NCBI GenBank assembly: GCA_903893565.1 | Contig: CAITMU010000041.1 | Location: forward strand, 1-50,352 | DNA: 50,352 nt | Direction of reading: 5' to 3' | Source of the DNA: an uncultured beta proteobacterium | GTDB taxonomy: Bacteria > Pseudomonadota > Gammaproteobacteria > Burkholderiales > SG8-41 | In this document: positions 15,853 to 24,506 of the stretch, one piece after another | Position numbering within the stretch: the first letter of the stretch is position 1 | Layout of the letters: each line of letters starts with the position of its first letter | The notes under the pieces: model-generated | Databases searched by the model: none | Seen by the model: only the letters and a program-made list of their open reading frames with translations | Told to the model about the DNA's origin: nothing | Translations under genes and position numbers: made by a program

Positions 15853-17277
15853 ATGTCCCAGTCTACTTCCCCGATAAGCGAACCCGTAACAACCTCACCA
15901 CAGATGGACCACACCACCCAAAAGTTAGTCGCTTTTACCCAGCAACTCCAATGGCATCATTTAAGTCAGGCTGCCGTGGCCTCAGCCAAGGCACGCATTC
16001 TCAGCACGATCGCCGTGAGCCTTGCCGCCTTTGATATGCCGCCCGTCAAGATAGCTCGCCAATTAGCCTATGAAACCGCTAGTGGCCCCAAGGCAAGCCT
16101 CATCGGCTCTTTATTAAAAACCACCCCTGACATGGCAGCCTTTGTGAATGCAGCGATGGTGCGCTGCCTTGATATGAGTGACTCCTATGTGATGCAAGCG
16201 GTGAGTCACCCCGCCGATGCCTTTGCCGCAATACTCGCAGTGGCAGAGGCGCACCAACAAAGCGGCCAAGATCTTTTGCTCGCCATGGCCATTACCTATG
16301 AAGTGCAATGTCGGTTTGTCGAAGTAGTCCCCTACAATCATCATGGTTGGGATCAAACCCCAGTCGTGGCTTTAGGTGCAGCCCTAGGATGTGCCAAGCT
16401 ACTTAAGCTTTCCGCCTCCCAAACCGCCCATGCGATCTCGCTAGCCGTGGCCCCCAATATCAGTTTAAATCAAACCCGAACGGGTACTTTATCAATGTGG
16501 AAAGGGATGGCTGGGCCCCAAGGCGCACGCGCAGGAGTTCATGCCGCCTATCTTGCGCGCGAAGGTATGACCGGACCGGATGGCATCTTCGAAGGTAAGT
16601 TTGGTTTTTGGAATCAATTGATGGGGGGCACCGGCTACGACATTCCTCTGCCCCCTCAATTTAATCACCATGTCTTTGCCATTGAACAAACGATGATCAA
16701 ATCATTCCCCACCCGCTTTAATTGTCAAGTGCCGGTTTTCGCAGCTCAAAAGTTACGCCAACAAGTGGATATTAAAGAAATCGTGTCGCTTAAAATCGAA
16801 TCCATTCGTCAGGCCTTTGCAAGGTGGATGGACTTACCAGAAATCTGGGCCCCCCAAACCCGTGAAACAGCGGATCATTCTCTGCCCTGCACGGTAGCCA
16901 TGGCTTTACTGGATGGCACCATTACCCCGCAGATGATGAATAGCGAACGTTTCAAACACCCCGATGTATTAGATTTGATGCAACGCTGCAAACTAGAAAT
17001 GCCCGATGAGTTTGCCAACTTAGCCCCGGCTGTACGTTGCTGTCGACTAACCGCTACGTTAAAAAACGGCAACACCGTCGTCCAAGAATACCGTCGTAGC
17101 ACCGCTGATGATCAAGCCGATAGTGGTTGGGATGCGGCACTAGAAAAATTCAACACGCTCACTGAAAACCTACTGAACCGCTCAGCACAACAAGAATTAA
17201 CTCAGTTTATTCAATCACTCGATCAACGCCAAGATCTTGGGACGTTAGTGGCGTTAACACACCTCGCCTTGCGTTGA
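15853..17277 (+). CDS. MmgE/PrpD family protein
   Basis: A 474-residue MmgE/PrpD-fold protein standing alone on the plus strand. Visible family segments are FVNAAMVRCLDMSDSY near residue 96, the SHPADAFAAILAV segment after it, SMWKGMAGPQGARAGV near 216, the MTGPDGIFEGKFGFWN segment near 237 and IKSFPTRFNCQVPVF near 280. The LDxxDSY...HPAD pattern marks a different branch from the other two paralogues in the window; the lysine of WKG is kept and the HPG block is not. The first 20 residues are low-complexity and may be disordered. It probably acts on a polycarboxylate in the cytoplasm; the substrate cannot be assigned. There is no strong ribosome site before the ATG. Confidence 0.85.
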   Translation: MSQSTSPISEPVTTSPQMDHTTQKLVAFTQQLQWHHLSQAAVASAKARILSTIAVSLAAFDMPPVKIARQLAYETASGPKASLIGSLLKTTPDMAAFVNAAMVRCLDMSDSYVMQAVSHPADAFAAILAVAEAHQQSGQDLLLAMAITYEVQCRFVEVVPYNHHGWDQTPVVALGAALGCAKLLKLSASQTAHAISLAVAPNISLNQTRTGTLSMWKGMAGPQGARAGVHAAYLAREGMTGPDGIFEGKFGFWNQLMGGTGYDIPLPPQFNHHVFAIEQTMIKSFPTRFNCQVPVFAAQKLRQQVDIKEIVSLKIESIRQAFARWMDLPEIWAPQTRETADHSLPCTVAMALLDGTITPQMMNSERFKHPDVLDLMQRCKLEMPDEFANLAPAVRCCRLTATLKNGNTVVQEYRRSTADDQADSGWDAALEKFNTLTENLLNRSAQQELTQFIQSLDQRQDLGTLVALTHLALR

Positions 17278-17575
17278 TCAATCCATACAGCGAAAGCCGA
17301 TGGGTTCCTATTACTAGAGGCATCGTTCTAGGTCCGACTAAGATTGCTCAGTCTTATTCATAAGCCCGCTTCACAGGCCCTCGCCTCCCCATACACGGAC
17401 CTCTTTTTATCAATCTCCAGCGATCCAAGGCCCTTTTACTGAATATTTTCGTAAAACCTCCCAATTCAACATCCAGTATCACGGCCCTTATTTAGATTTC
17501 ATAAGGTAATCACCAAGTCCAAAGCGGCATAAACTGGCCAAAACGCTCAAACCTCAGATTATTTCTAAGCGACAT

Positions 17576-18526
17576 TTACTGGCTATGCGCTTTAGCTCCC
17601 GAGAACTCGATCACGCGGGTCCATTTTTGTATTTCTTGCAATAGATAATCTCTAAACTGCTCGACACTGCCCCCCGCAATCTCCGTGCCGATACGGGCAT
17701 AGGGCTCTCGAAGGTCGGGTAAGACTCGATTGACGACCTGATTAAGCTTTTGAATCACGGCAGGTGGCGTATGGGCAGTCGCCCCCAATCCATACCATCC
17801 GAGTACCTCGTAGCCTGGCACCCCCGCCTCAGAGATCGTTGGGATATCCGGTAATGCACTCGCCCTTTTAAGCGAAGTCACCCCCAACGCCCGAATTCGT
17901 CCAGATTGAATGTAACCCACAAGGCCACCAATCGCGGTAAAACTCATACTCACTTCACCACTCATTAACGCACTATTGGCCTGGGAACCACTCTTGTAAG
18001 GCACATGAATCATATCGATACCGGCCATATGCTTGAACAATTCTGCTGTTAAATGACTCGCCCCACCGACACCACTCGAGGAGAAGTTTAATTTTTGTGT
18101 TTTCGCTAAGGCAATCAATTCTTTCAGGTTTGTGATGGGTATCGACTGCTTAACTGACAGCACGTAAGGCGTATAAACCGATAATAAAATCGGCGAAAAA
18201 TCACGCAACGCGTCATACCCTACACTGGGGCGCAATATCGGGGTCACCACGTGAGTGGGGGACATGGCGAGCAAAGTGTAGCCATCGGGTGCGGCCTTAG
18301 CCACTACCTCGCAGGCAATGACACCACCCGCACTGGGACGATTATCCACTACCACCGTTTGCCCCAACGCCTGCGTTAATTTACTGGCCAAGAGCCGCGC
18401 TACCGTGTCAGAGCCGCCTCCAGCGCCTAGGCCCACCACCATGCGCACCGGTCTTATCGGATACTCTGCACTCCATCCTAAGCTCAAATGACATAAAGCC
18501 ATCAAACCAACACCCCAGTAGTTCAT
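17576..18526 (-). CDS. Bug (TctC) family periplasmic solute receptor
   Basis: A 316-residue receptor. I place the start at ATG 18526 because GAGGAGA lies six bases upstream and the signal peptide (NYWGVGLMALCHLSLGWSA) then begins properly. A longer GTG frame to 18583 adds a lysine-rich leader without a ribosome site. Hallmarks are RMVVGLGAGGGSDTVARL, DNRPSAGGVIA and PDGYTLLA, and PTISEAGVPGYE. It is the last gene of the monooxygenase-lactonase-azl group, 80 bases after azlD. The ligand is unknown. Confidence 0.88.
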   Translation of the reverse strand: MNYWGVGLMALCHLSLGWSAEYPIRPVRMVVGLGAGGGSDTVARLLASKLTQALGQTVVVDNRPSAGGVIACEVVAKAAPDGYTLLAMSPTHVVTPILRPSVGYDALRDFSPILLSVYTPYVLSVKQSIPITNLKELIALAKTQKLNFSSSGVGGASHLTAELFKHMAGIDMIHVPYKSGSQANSALMSGEVSMSFTAIGGLVGYIQSGRIRALGVTSLKRASALPDIPTISEAGVPGYEVLGWYGLGATAHTPPAVIQKLNQVVNRVLPDLREPYARIGTEIAGGSVEQFRDYLLQEIQKWTRVIEFSGAKAHSQ

Positions 18527-18606
18527 GACTTTTCTCCTCAGCATTACTGCTGTTGCTTTTATTTTCTTATTCTTTTTTTTCACTCTGACTCTTTACCGAC
18601 TACAGT

Positions 18607-18939
18607 TCAAACCCCCTCAATACCCCAACCCACTAAAGCCATAAATAACCCCACTCCAGCCGCCATTCCAACCAGTAGTTTTTTACCACTTAAGCGGTAA
18701 ACAACCACTGCAACAACGCAAGCCATTAAACGCACAGACAATGGCACCGTCGCAAGCGTGCCCGAAGGCATCCAGACCAAACGCACCACCACACCGGCTA
18801 CCATGGCGTAGGCCACGCACTCTATCCAATGAAACACAGCACTATCAGAGGCCAAGCGCCCAGAAAAAATAACCGCCAAAAAACGCCAGAAATAAGTCAC
18901 CAAGGCACAGGCCACTGTCAATGCCAGCAATTGGGTCAT
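18607..18939 (-). CDS. azlD: AzlD-like branched-chain amino acid export subunit
   Basis: A 110-residue, very hydrophobic protein with about four membrane segments. It is the usual length of AzlD, the small partner of AzlC in a proton-driven branched-chain amino acid exporter in the inner membrane. Its ATG overlaps the azlC stop by four bases (ATGA), so the two are translationally coupled. Segments WRFLAVIFSGRL near the N terminus and the repeated AVVVYRLSGKKLLVG hairpin are typical. The symbol rests on family and pairing; the substrate may not be branched-chain amino acids. Confidence 0.82.
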   Translation of the reverse strand: MTQLLALTVACALVTYFWRFLAVIFSGRLASDSAVFHWIECVAYAMVAGVVVRLVWMPSGTLATVPLSVRLMACVVAVVVYRLSGKKLLVGMAAGVGLFMALVGWGIEGV

Positions 18940-19670
18940 GACGTTTTCTTCTTAAAAAGTCGAAGGCTCCAGTAGGCCAAACTGCCCCCTCCGACCCCTC
19001 CCATCAACACACTCCAGTCAGGAGAAAGTGAGTACACCAATGGAGCCATCAACGAACCACACACGACCGACATGCCCATTCTCATCGAGCGAATGTCGCC
19101 AAACATCAGCAGGGTGAAATAAATCGGTGGCAAAAACACCAAGCCTAATCGGATAGCGGGTGGCACCGCGCCTGCGAGCAAATAGCCCACAGCGCTTAAG
19201 ATAATGCCAAAAAATGTACACACCACCCCAAAACCTGCTAACCAGGGACCTCTTTGCCGTGCAGGCATCAGTGGGAACTCGCGCATCGCCAGCGCCCAAC
19301 TGGTCATCGCAATAAATTGACTCACCAACAATTTTTTTATTAACGAGTGCTTATCGAACTGTATCAGCGGCATCAAAGCCATGCCGGTGGGTAAGAAACG
19401 CATCGCACTCATCATGACGGCCAAAATAATCGCCATGGCACTGGCCTTAACCGCATACATTTGAGCCAGAATGATTTGCCCTGGCAAAGCCCAAATAATG
19501 ACTGTAGCCAGCGCAGTGAGCCAGAAGGGAATTCCAGCATCATTGGCCATCGAACCATAACCGATAAAGCCCGCCGACATGACAGCGGCAGGCGCCCCTA
19601 AAGCCTCACGACAGCCGGACAAAAACCCTGCGCGCGCTGCCGATCGGGGTGTAGGCTCAAGCAATGACAT
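18936..19670 (-). CDS. azlC: AzlC family permease
   Basis: A 244-residue integral membrane protein with about seven hydrophobic segments. It starts with a short cytoplasmic tail (MSLLEPTPRSAARAGF) and the characteristic GFIGYGSMANDAGIPFW segment near residue 35. AzlC is the larger subunit of the AzlCD branched-chain amino acid exporter. It is followed immediately by azlD and stands between the SMP-30 gene and a Bug gene. No ribosome site is conspicuous. In this setting it may export an amino acid or an acidic by-product of the neighbouring catabolic enzymes, which is inference. Confidence 0.85.
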   Translation of the reverse strand: MSLLEPTPRSAARAGFLSGCREALGAPAAVMSAGFIGYGSMANDAGIPFWLTALATVIIWALPGQIILAQMYAVKASAMAIILAVMMSAMRFLPTGMALMPLIQFDKHSLIKKLLVSQFIAMTSWALAMREFPLMPARQRGPWLAGFGVVCTFFGIILSAVGYLLAGAVPPAIRLGLVFLPPIYFTLLMFGDIRSMRMGMSVVCGSLMAPLVYSLSPDWSVLMGGVGGGSLAYWSLRLFKKKTS

Positions 19671-19767
19671 TCTGCCTAGGGCTCATCAAAGCCATAAAAT
19701 GCCTTTCGAGCCTGACCCAATCGGTAGACCCTCGATCGACACACAATAAACGAAACAAACCGTTGAC

Positions 19768-20694
19768 TTATTGATGTGAAAACAATTTCTTACCAGCCAC
19801 CGGCAACTTTGCCATCAAAATATCACCCGACAAAGACTCGGTAATATAAAGCGTTTTAAGATCCGGCCCCCCCGCCGCTAAATTGGCCAAGTGGTGATGT
19901 TTGTGATCCGGGGAATGAATCAAATGGGTTGGTAACATATTGGCATCAAAGCGCCAGATTCCCACCCCTAACTGACACACTAACAAGCCGTTTTCTGAAT
20001 CCATTTCAATACCATCTGGCCCGCCCACGCCTCCCGAGAGTTGGATGGCTACACCGGTTTTTGACACATTGCCATCTTGCATAATCGGCAAACGCCAAAT
20101 TTGCTGTGAACGGGTAACCCCCACATAACAATGCTTGTCGGTCGTCGATAAGGTAATGCCGTTAGGGCTGGGTACATTGTCACATAAGCGATCCAAGCGG
20201 CCGCTGCTGGACAGACGGAAAACCCGCCCAGTGGGGTCTGCAATCCCAGTTTGTCCTTGATCTGTAAAATACAAATCACCATTGGCAGCAAAATGTAAAT
20301 CATTCAGCCCCTTAAAGCCCTCACTAAAGGCTGTGCGCAAAATGGTTTCCAACTTACCCGTCTTCGGATCGAGTTGCATTAAACCTTCTTTATAATCACA
20401 AATAAAAATGCGACCATCTTTATGGATCTTCAATCCATTGGGCCATCCATCATACTGGGTCACTAACTCCCATTCTTTTTTGGGAGTGATTCTAAAAATA
20501 CGACCAAAGGGAATATCCACAAACCATAAATTGCCCTCACGATCAAAAGAGGGGCCTTCCAAAAAGCACTCGACTTCAGCGCCTTGGCGGTTAGGGTCGG
20601 ACCAAGCCGTGCGCTGCTTTTTACGAAATTTAGCAGGCATAGACATAAACACTTCCGTCTCTATTAATTCGAGTTTTTGAAAGGGATTGAACAT
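19768..20694 (-). CDS. SMP-30/gluconolactonase/LRE family protein
   Basis: A 308-residue six-bladed beta-propeller of the SMP-30/gluconolactonase family, whose members hydrolyse lactones with a divalent metal. The metal ligands are all present: Glu in FLEGPSFDREGNLWFVD near residue 47, Asn in SPNGITLS near 178 and Asp in GGPDGIEMD near 227. There is no clear signal peptide, so it is probably cytoplasmic. AGAGGAAACT precedes the ATG. It follows the FAD monooxygenase gene by 64 bases. A monooxygenase plus lactonase pair suggests ring hydroxylation or cleavage followed by lactone opening, but the substrate is not known. Confidence 0.87.
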   Translation of the reverse strand: MFNPFQKLELIETEVFMSMPAKFRKKQRTAWSDPNRQGAEVECFLEGPSFDREGNLWFVDIPFGRIFRITPKKEWELVTQYDGWPNGLKIHKDGRIFICDYKEGLMQLDPKTGKLETILRTAFSEGFKGLNDLHFAANGDLYFTDQGQTGIADPTGRVFRLSSSGRLDRLCDNVPSPNGITLSTTDKHCYVGVTRSQQIWRLPIMQDGNVSKTGVAIQLSGGVGGPDGIEMDSENGLLVCQLGVGIWRFDANMLPTHLIHSPDHKHHHLANLAAGGPDLKTLYITESLSGDILMAKLPVAGKKLFSHQ

Positions 20695-20758
20695 AGTTTC
20701 CTCTGGTTAGTCATTAAATAATGAAACATTCATTTTTTTACATAGCAGCCCGATGCAC

Positions 20759-22045
20759 TTACAAGCCTCCTGCCGCCACCCAAGTGGGCACTCGGCCGCT
20801 CGAGCGTGGCAGATCGATCACATTGGCCAGTCCCGGGATCTCTGTGATACGGGCCCCGGTTTGACGCAACACGACCTCCGGTTGTTGGACTCGAATTTTG
20901 GGGTTACGGGCCTCCGGTGGCTTTAACTGATCCTCCAAATGCTGCCCCAAATGACGGGCCCATTGGACCGCCGCGTGACCGAAGCGTGACTGAGTGTCAT
21001 TATAACCGGCCAATGCCGAGGCGATGTCGTGACTGCTCTCTAAGCGCTGCGCCAGTTGCAGTGCATCCAGAGCCGCCTTTGTAACTCCCATGCCCACATG
21101 GGGGCGTGCCACATAAGCCGCATCTCCCAACAACGCCACAGAGCCAAAGACCATCGAGGGACAGGCGAGATCAAAAATAGCCTGAAAAAAAGGCTGCGGG
21201 GTCAACGCCAGTACTTCGGCTATGGGGGCGGCAAATTTTTCTTTTGCCAGTGCACGAATATCGCGAATCAATTCAGGACGAATCAAAGGGGGCGCAATCG
21301 CCGTGCCATAGCAATGTCCTTTATCATCGGTACACAATTGCCTCAACACATTTTCATCTCCGATAGGATGATACCAGACGAAATTATAGCCTCGATGTCC
21401 CAGCCTTAAATCCCCATTTACCCCGGGCACGGGGTAGCCCAAGAACATCTGACCATCTGGAATACCAAAAATATATTTCTCAAACACTTCTTTATGTAGA
21501 GGACGGGGGAAATCAGCCTCTTTTAAAATGCCTCGCCACCCAACATAACCAGCAAATTGAGGCTGGGCCTGGGGAGCAAACTGAGCTCGCACGGTTGAGC
21601 GAATTCCATCGGCCCCAATGAGTAAGTCAGCCTCAGCACAACTGCCATCATCAAAGTGAGCCCGCACGCCTTGTTGCAGTTGTTCGACGCGCACCAAAGC
21701 CCGCTCGACATGGTAATGCGCGTCCGGAAAAATCCGTCTCAATGCATGGTAGAACCAAGCCCACGAGCTTTGTCGCTGCAACACCGGGATACTGTAGTCA
21801 AAAAGACCCTTGCGGTTTAAATTATAGCGACGCGTGATAGAAACCCCGATGCTCTCATCGACCTCAATGCCCAAATGTTCCATCACAGCAAAAATCTCAT
21901 CGTGGGTTCCCAAACCCGCACCACGACTGGCGAGATCATCACCTGTTTTTTCAAAAATATCGACCTGCCAACCGATCTGACGCAAGCAGTTGCCGGCAAA
22001 TAACCCGCCCAGTGAACCTCCAATAACCAGTGCTTTACCTTTCAC
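20759..22045 (-). CDS. FAD-dependent aromatic-ring monooxygenase
   Basis: A 428-residue flavoprotein of the group A monooxygenases, single-component enzymes that use NAD(P)H and oxygen to hydroxylate aromatic rings. It shows the dinucleotide motif VIGGSLGGLFAGNCL at the N terminus, an acidic residue ending strand two (VDIFEK), the DG motif LLIGADGIRSTVR near residue 145, and the GD motif SVALLGDAAYVARPHVGMG near 305. The overall pattern resembles the 2,6-dihydroxypyridine 3-monooxygenase branch more than salicylate or p-hydroxybenzoate hydroxylases. The start is GTG with GGAG five bases upstream, two bases after the Bug stop. Substrate assignment is tentative. Confidence 0.85.
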   Translation of the reverse strand: MKGKALVIGGSLGGLFAGNCLRQIGWQVDIFEKTGDDLASRGAGLGTHDEIFAVMEHLGIEVDESIGVSITRRYNLNRKGLFDYSIPVLQRQSSWAWFYHALRRIFPDAHYHVERALVRVEQLQQGVRAHFDDGSCAEADLLIGADGIRSTVRAQFAPQAQPQFAGYVGWRGILKEADFPRPLHKEVFEKYIFGIPDGQMFLGYPVPGVNGDLRLGHRGYNFVWYHPIGDENVLRQLCTDDKGHCYGTAIAPPLIRPELIRDIRALAKEKFAAPIAEVLALTPQPFFQAIFDLACPSMVFGSVALLGDAAYVARPHVGMGVTKAALDALQLAQRLESSHDIASALAGYNDTQSRFGHAAVQWARHLGQHLEDQLKPPEARNPKIRVQQPEVVLRQTGARITEIPGLANVIDLPRSSGRVPTWVAAGGL

Positions 22046-22047
22046 GC

Positions 22048-23124
22048 CTACTCCATTTGTAAATGTGCTTGTTTAACGACTTTTGTCCAACGATCCAAAT
22101 CAGTTTTGAGGGTATTGGCAAATTCCTGTGGAGGGTTAAGTATAATGTCCACGCCCACATTATCCAACCGCTCCTTCACCTCGTGGGCATTGGTGGCTTT
22201 AACGATTTCGGTGTGTAACTTGTTGACAATCGCCAAGGGCATATTGGCTGGACCGAGAATCCCATACCAAGACCCTGCCACCACCTCTGGGTAACCCGAC
22301 TCAGCCATAGTCGGGAGTTCGGGGGCGACTCGGGTGCGACGTGCTCCGGCATAAGCGATAGCGCGAAGCCTTTGGCTACGCACATGAGGCATGGACGATT
22401 GCAAGGAATCGAACATGAGCTGCGTTTGCCCTGCGATAAGATCAGTGGTCGCCGCAGAACTGCCTTTATAGGGCACGTGTATGAGTTCGAGCTTCGCACT
22501 AATAGCAAACAACTCACCGGCTAAGTGAGCCGAACTGCCCTGACCGAAAGAGGCAAAACTCATCTGTTCCGGACGCGCTTTGGCCAGCTTCACCAAATCC
22601 TCCACGCGCGCGACTTTGAGTGAGGGATGCACTAAGAGTAAAAAAGCCGTTTCCACGACATTGGTTATCGTTGTGAAATCCCGTATCGGATGATAGGGCA
22701 GTTTAGGGAACATGGCAGCATTCATGGGCAGCGCACCGGTCGTGCCCGTCAGTAAGGTATACCCGTCAGGGGCTGCCTTCGCCACAAGATCCGTACCGAT
22801 CTGACCATTCGCACCCGCCCGATTATCAATCACAAACGTTTGACCTAAGTTATCCGAAAGCTTAGCCATCACCGGCCTAAAAATCGCATCGAGTCCCCCG
22901 CCCGCCGCAAAGGGATTAACCACTCTGACGGTTTTTGCGGGATAGTTTTGCGCGGCTACTTGAAAAGACATGACAAAAAGACAAAAAACGGTGCTGCATA
23001 CACTCCCAAGCTTTGGCAAGGATATAAAACCCTTACCCAACCACTGCGGTTGACCAAGACTTGGGCAGTGGGTCTGAGTGCCAACGCTTAACGTTTGTTT
23101 TTCATTATTATTTTTTTGTTTCAT
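22048..23124 (-). CDS. Bug (TctC) family periplasmic solute receptor
   Basis: A 358-residue receptor, longer than usual because of an N-terminal extension of about 40 residues (MKQKNNNEKQTLS...) before the signal core VCSTVFCLFVMSFQVAA. Hallmarks are RVVNPFAAGGGLDAIFRP, DNRAGANGQIG and PDGYTLLT, and PTMAESGYPEV. GGGAGGATGGAAG precedes the ATG, so the extended start is well supported. It heads the operon with the FAD monooxygenase, SMP-30 protein and AzlCD. It is therefore likely to capture the aromatic or heterocyclic acid that the monooxygenase attacks (inference from order). Confidence 0.9.
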   Translation of the reverse strand: MKQKNNNEKQTLSVGTQTHCPSLGQPQWLGKGFISLPKLGSVCSTVFCLFVMSFQVAAQNYPAKTVRVVNPFAAGGGLDAIFRPVMAKLSDNLGQTFVIDNRAGANGQIGTDLVAKAAPDGYTLLTGTTGALPMNAAMFPKLPYHPIRDFTTITNVVETAFLLLVHPSLKVARVEDLVKLAKARPEQMSFASFGQGSSAHLAGELFAISAKLELIHVPYKGSSAATTDLIAGQTQLMFDSLQSSMPHVRSQRLRAIAYAGARRTRVAPELPTMAESGYPEVVAGSWYGILGPANMPLAIVNKLHTEIVKATNAHEVKERLDNVGVDIILNPPQEFANTLKTDLDRWTKVVKQAHLQME

Positions 23125-23291
23125 CTTCCATCCTCCCTCATTAAATGTAAGCTTAAGCTTATCTTGGCTTGGACGGCCGTGGCAATCAAAGGTTACTGAC
23201 TATTTTTTCAATAATTGATATTCTGCCACGGTTTAATTCACATAGTTGACAGTGTGCGCAAAGCAGACTACAAAGGCATTTCAACCGTAGA
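23125..23291. promoter_or_regulatory. Divergent promoter region with inverted repeats
   Basis: This 167-base region between divergent Bug genes holds a perfect 12-base palindrome aagcttaagctt at 23149-23160. It also holds an inverted repeat ccgtggca (23177-23184) and tgccacgg (23224-23231) with centres about 47 bases apart. Both are operator-like. A candidate -35-like ttgaca lies near 23248, but no clear -10 was assigned. Confidence 0.4.
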
Positions 23292-24335
23292 ATGACGATT
23301 GCAAAAAAAAACCCGATACAGGGTCCGACTCACCTCATGAAATCAATCCGGCTTATGAAAGCATTACATCGTCCCCTTACCGGCTCTAACCTATTCGCTT
23401 TGGCTCTCATGGCCTTTAGCCTGTCATCTTCAGCCGATGATTTTCCAAATAAAGCCATGAGCATCACCGTACCGAATCCACCCGGGGGACAAAACCAAAT
23501 CCATGCCCAGCCCCTTTCGGCCATTCTCGAGCGGCTCACTGGGCAACCGGCCCCCGTGATTAACCGTGCCGGGGGCACGGGAGCGATAGGTACGGCCTAT
23601 GTCATGAACCAACCCCCCGATGGACTGAGCCTGCTCGTGACGACCCCCAATATTTATTTGGCACTCGAAAAAGACAAACTCTACGCAATTAAATCACCCT
23701 ACACCCATGAACAAATCGGCTTAGTGGCCCTTTTAAGTGCAGACCCCTTGGCCTTGGCCACGCATCCGTCCATGCCCATCAAATCAGTTAAAGAATTCAT
23801 CACACTAGCCAAGTCCAAGCCTGGGGAAATTATTTTCTCAACCTCTGGACCCTACAGTATTACGCACATGCCGATGGCCATGTTGATGAACGCTGAGAAA
23901 TTAAAGATGCGCCACTTACCCACCACCGGTGGGGGCCCTGCCATTATTGAAGTCTTGGGCGGTCATGCCCAATTTACTGCCAGTGGCCCAGGCGCCATTT
24001 ACCCTTATGTTAAATCCGGTAAATTACGAGCCTTAGCCACTTGGGGCACCCACTCCCATCCCGCCCTTCCTGAAGTAAAAACCCTCAAGTCCATGGGATA
24101 CGATATGGAAGCGTATTTGTGGGTCGGGGTTTTTACGGCCTCAGCCGTACCTGAGACAACGATGGTGAAATTACGTGCCTTGGTTCATAAAGCCACTCAA
24201 GAGCCTGCCTTTAAGCAAGCGCTAGAAAATGTGAAAGTGGTTCCCGATTACCGAGATGGCGCTGAATTTCGTAAGTTTTACGATGCCGATCTTAAAAGAA
24301 TGTCTGCCGTTATCAAAAGTATCGGTAAACTCTAA
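23292..24335 (+). CDS. Divergent Bug (TctC) family solute receptor
   Basis: A 347-residue receptor with a signal peptide (LFALALMAFSLSSSA) and mature start DDFPNKAMSITVPNPPGG. It is the most divergent Bug in the window: the ligand-loop GGxxDxxAR becomes GGQNQIHAQ, losing both the aspartate and the arginine, and DNRxG becomes INRAGGTGAIG. The C-terminal lobe keeps an equivalent of the usual motif (PEVKTLKSMGYDMEAYLW). The start is uncertain; ATGs at 23292 and 23337 both lack a strong ribosome site. It precedes the cupin-rubredoxin gene by 171 bases on the same strand. The ligand probably differs from a simple carboxylate. Confidence 0.85.
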   Translation: MTIAKKNPIQGPTHLMKSIRLMKALHRPLTGSNLFALALMAFSLSSSADDFPNKAMSITVPNPPGGQNQIHAQPLSAILERLTGQPAPVINRAGGTGAIGTAYVMNQPPDGLSLLVTTPNIYLALEKDKLYAIKSPYTHEQIGLVALLSADPLALATHPSMPIKSVKEFITLAKSKPGEIIFSTSGPYSITHMPMAMLMNAEKLKMRHLPTTGGGPAIIEVLGGHAQFTASGPGAIYPYVKSGKLRALATWGTHSHPALPEVKTLKSMGYDMEAYLWVGVFTASAVPETTMVKLRALVHKATQEPAFKQALENVKVVPDYRDGAEFRKFYDADLKRMSAVIKSIGKL

Positions 24336-24506
24336 GCTTCGACCTATCAGGGCGATGCGTCTGTGTTGCTCTACTATACCAAATTAAGATAAATCGAAAA
24401 AAAGAAAACACTTTGGATAAAACGATTCCAAAACACTAAAAAGTTGCAGTAAAATTACTCTATTCACCCAATTATCAACCCCTCTTTTTTCTGCAGGTAA
24501 AAATTT

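Noticed and set aside
17278..17575. Possible gene remnant between MmgE/PrpD and the Bug gene
   Set aside because: Short frames exist but none resembles a known protein, and no terminator or repeat could be supported.
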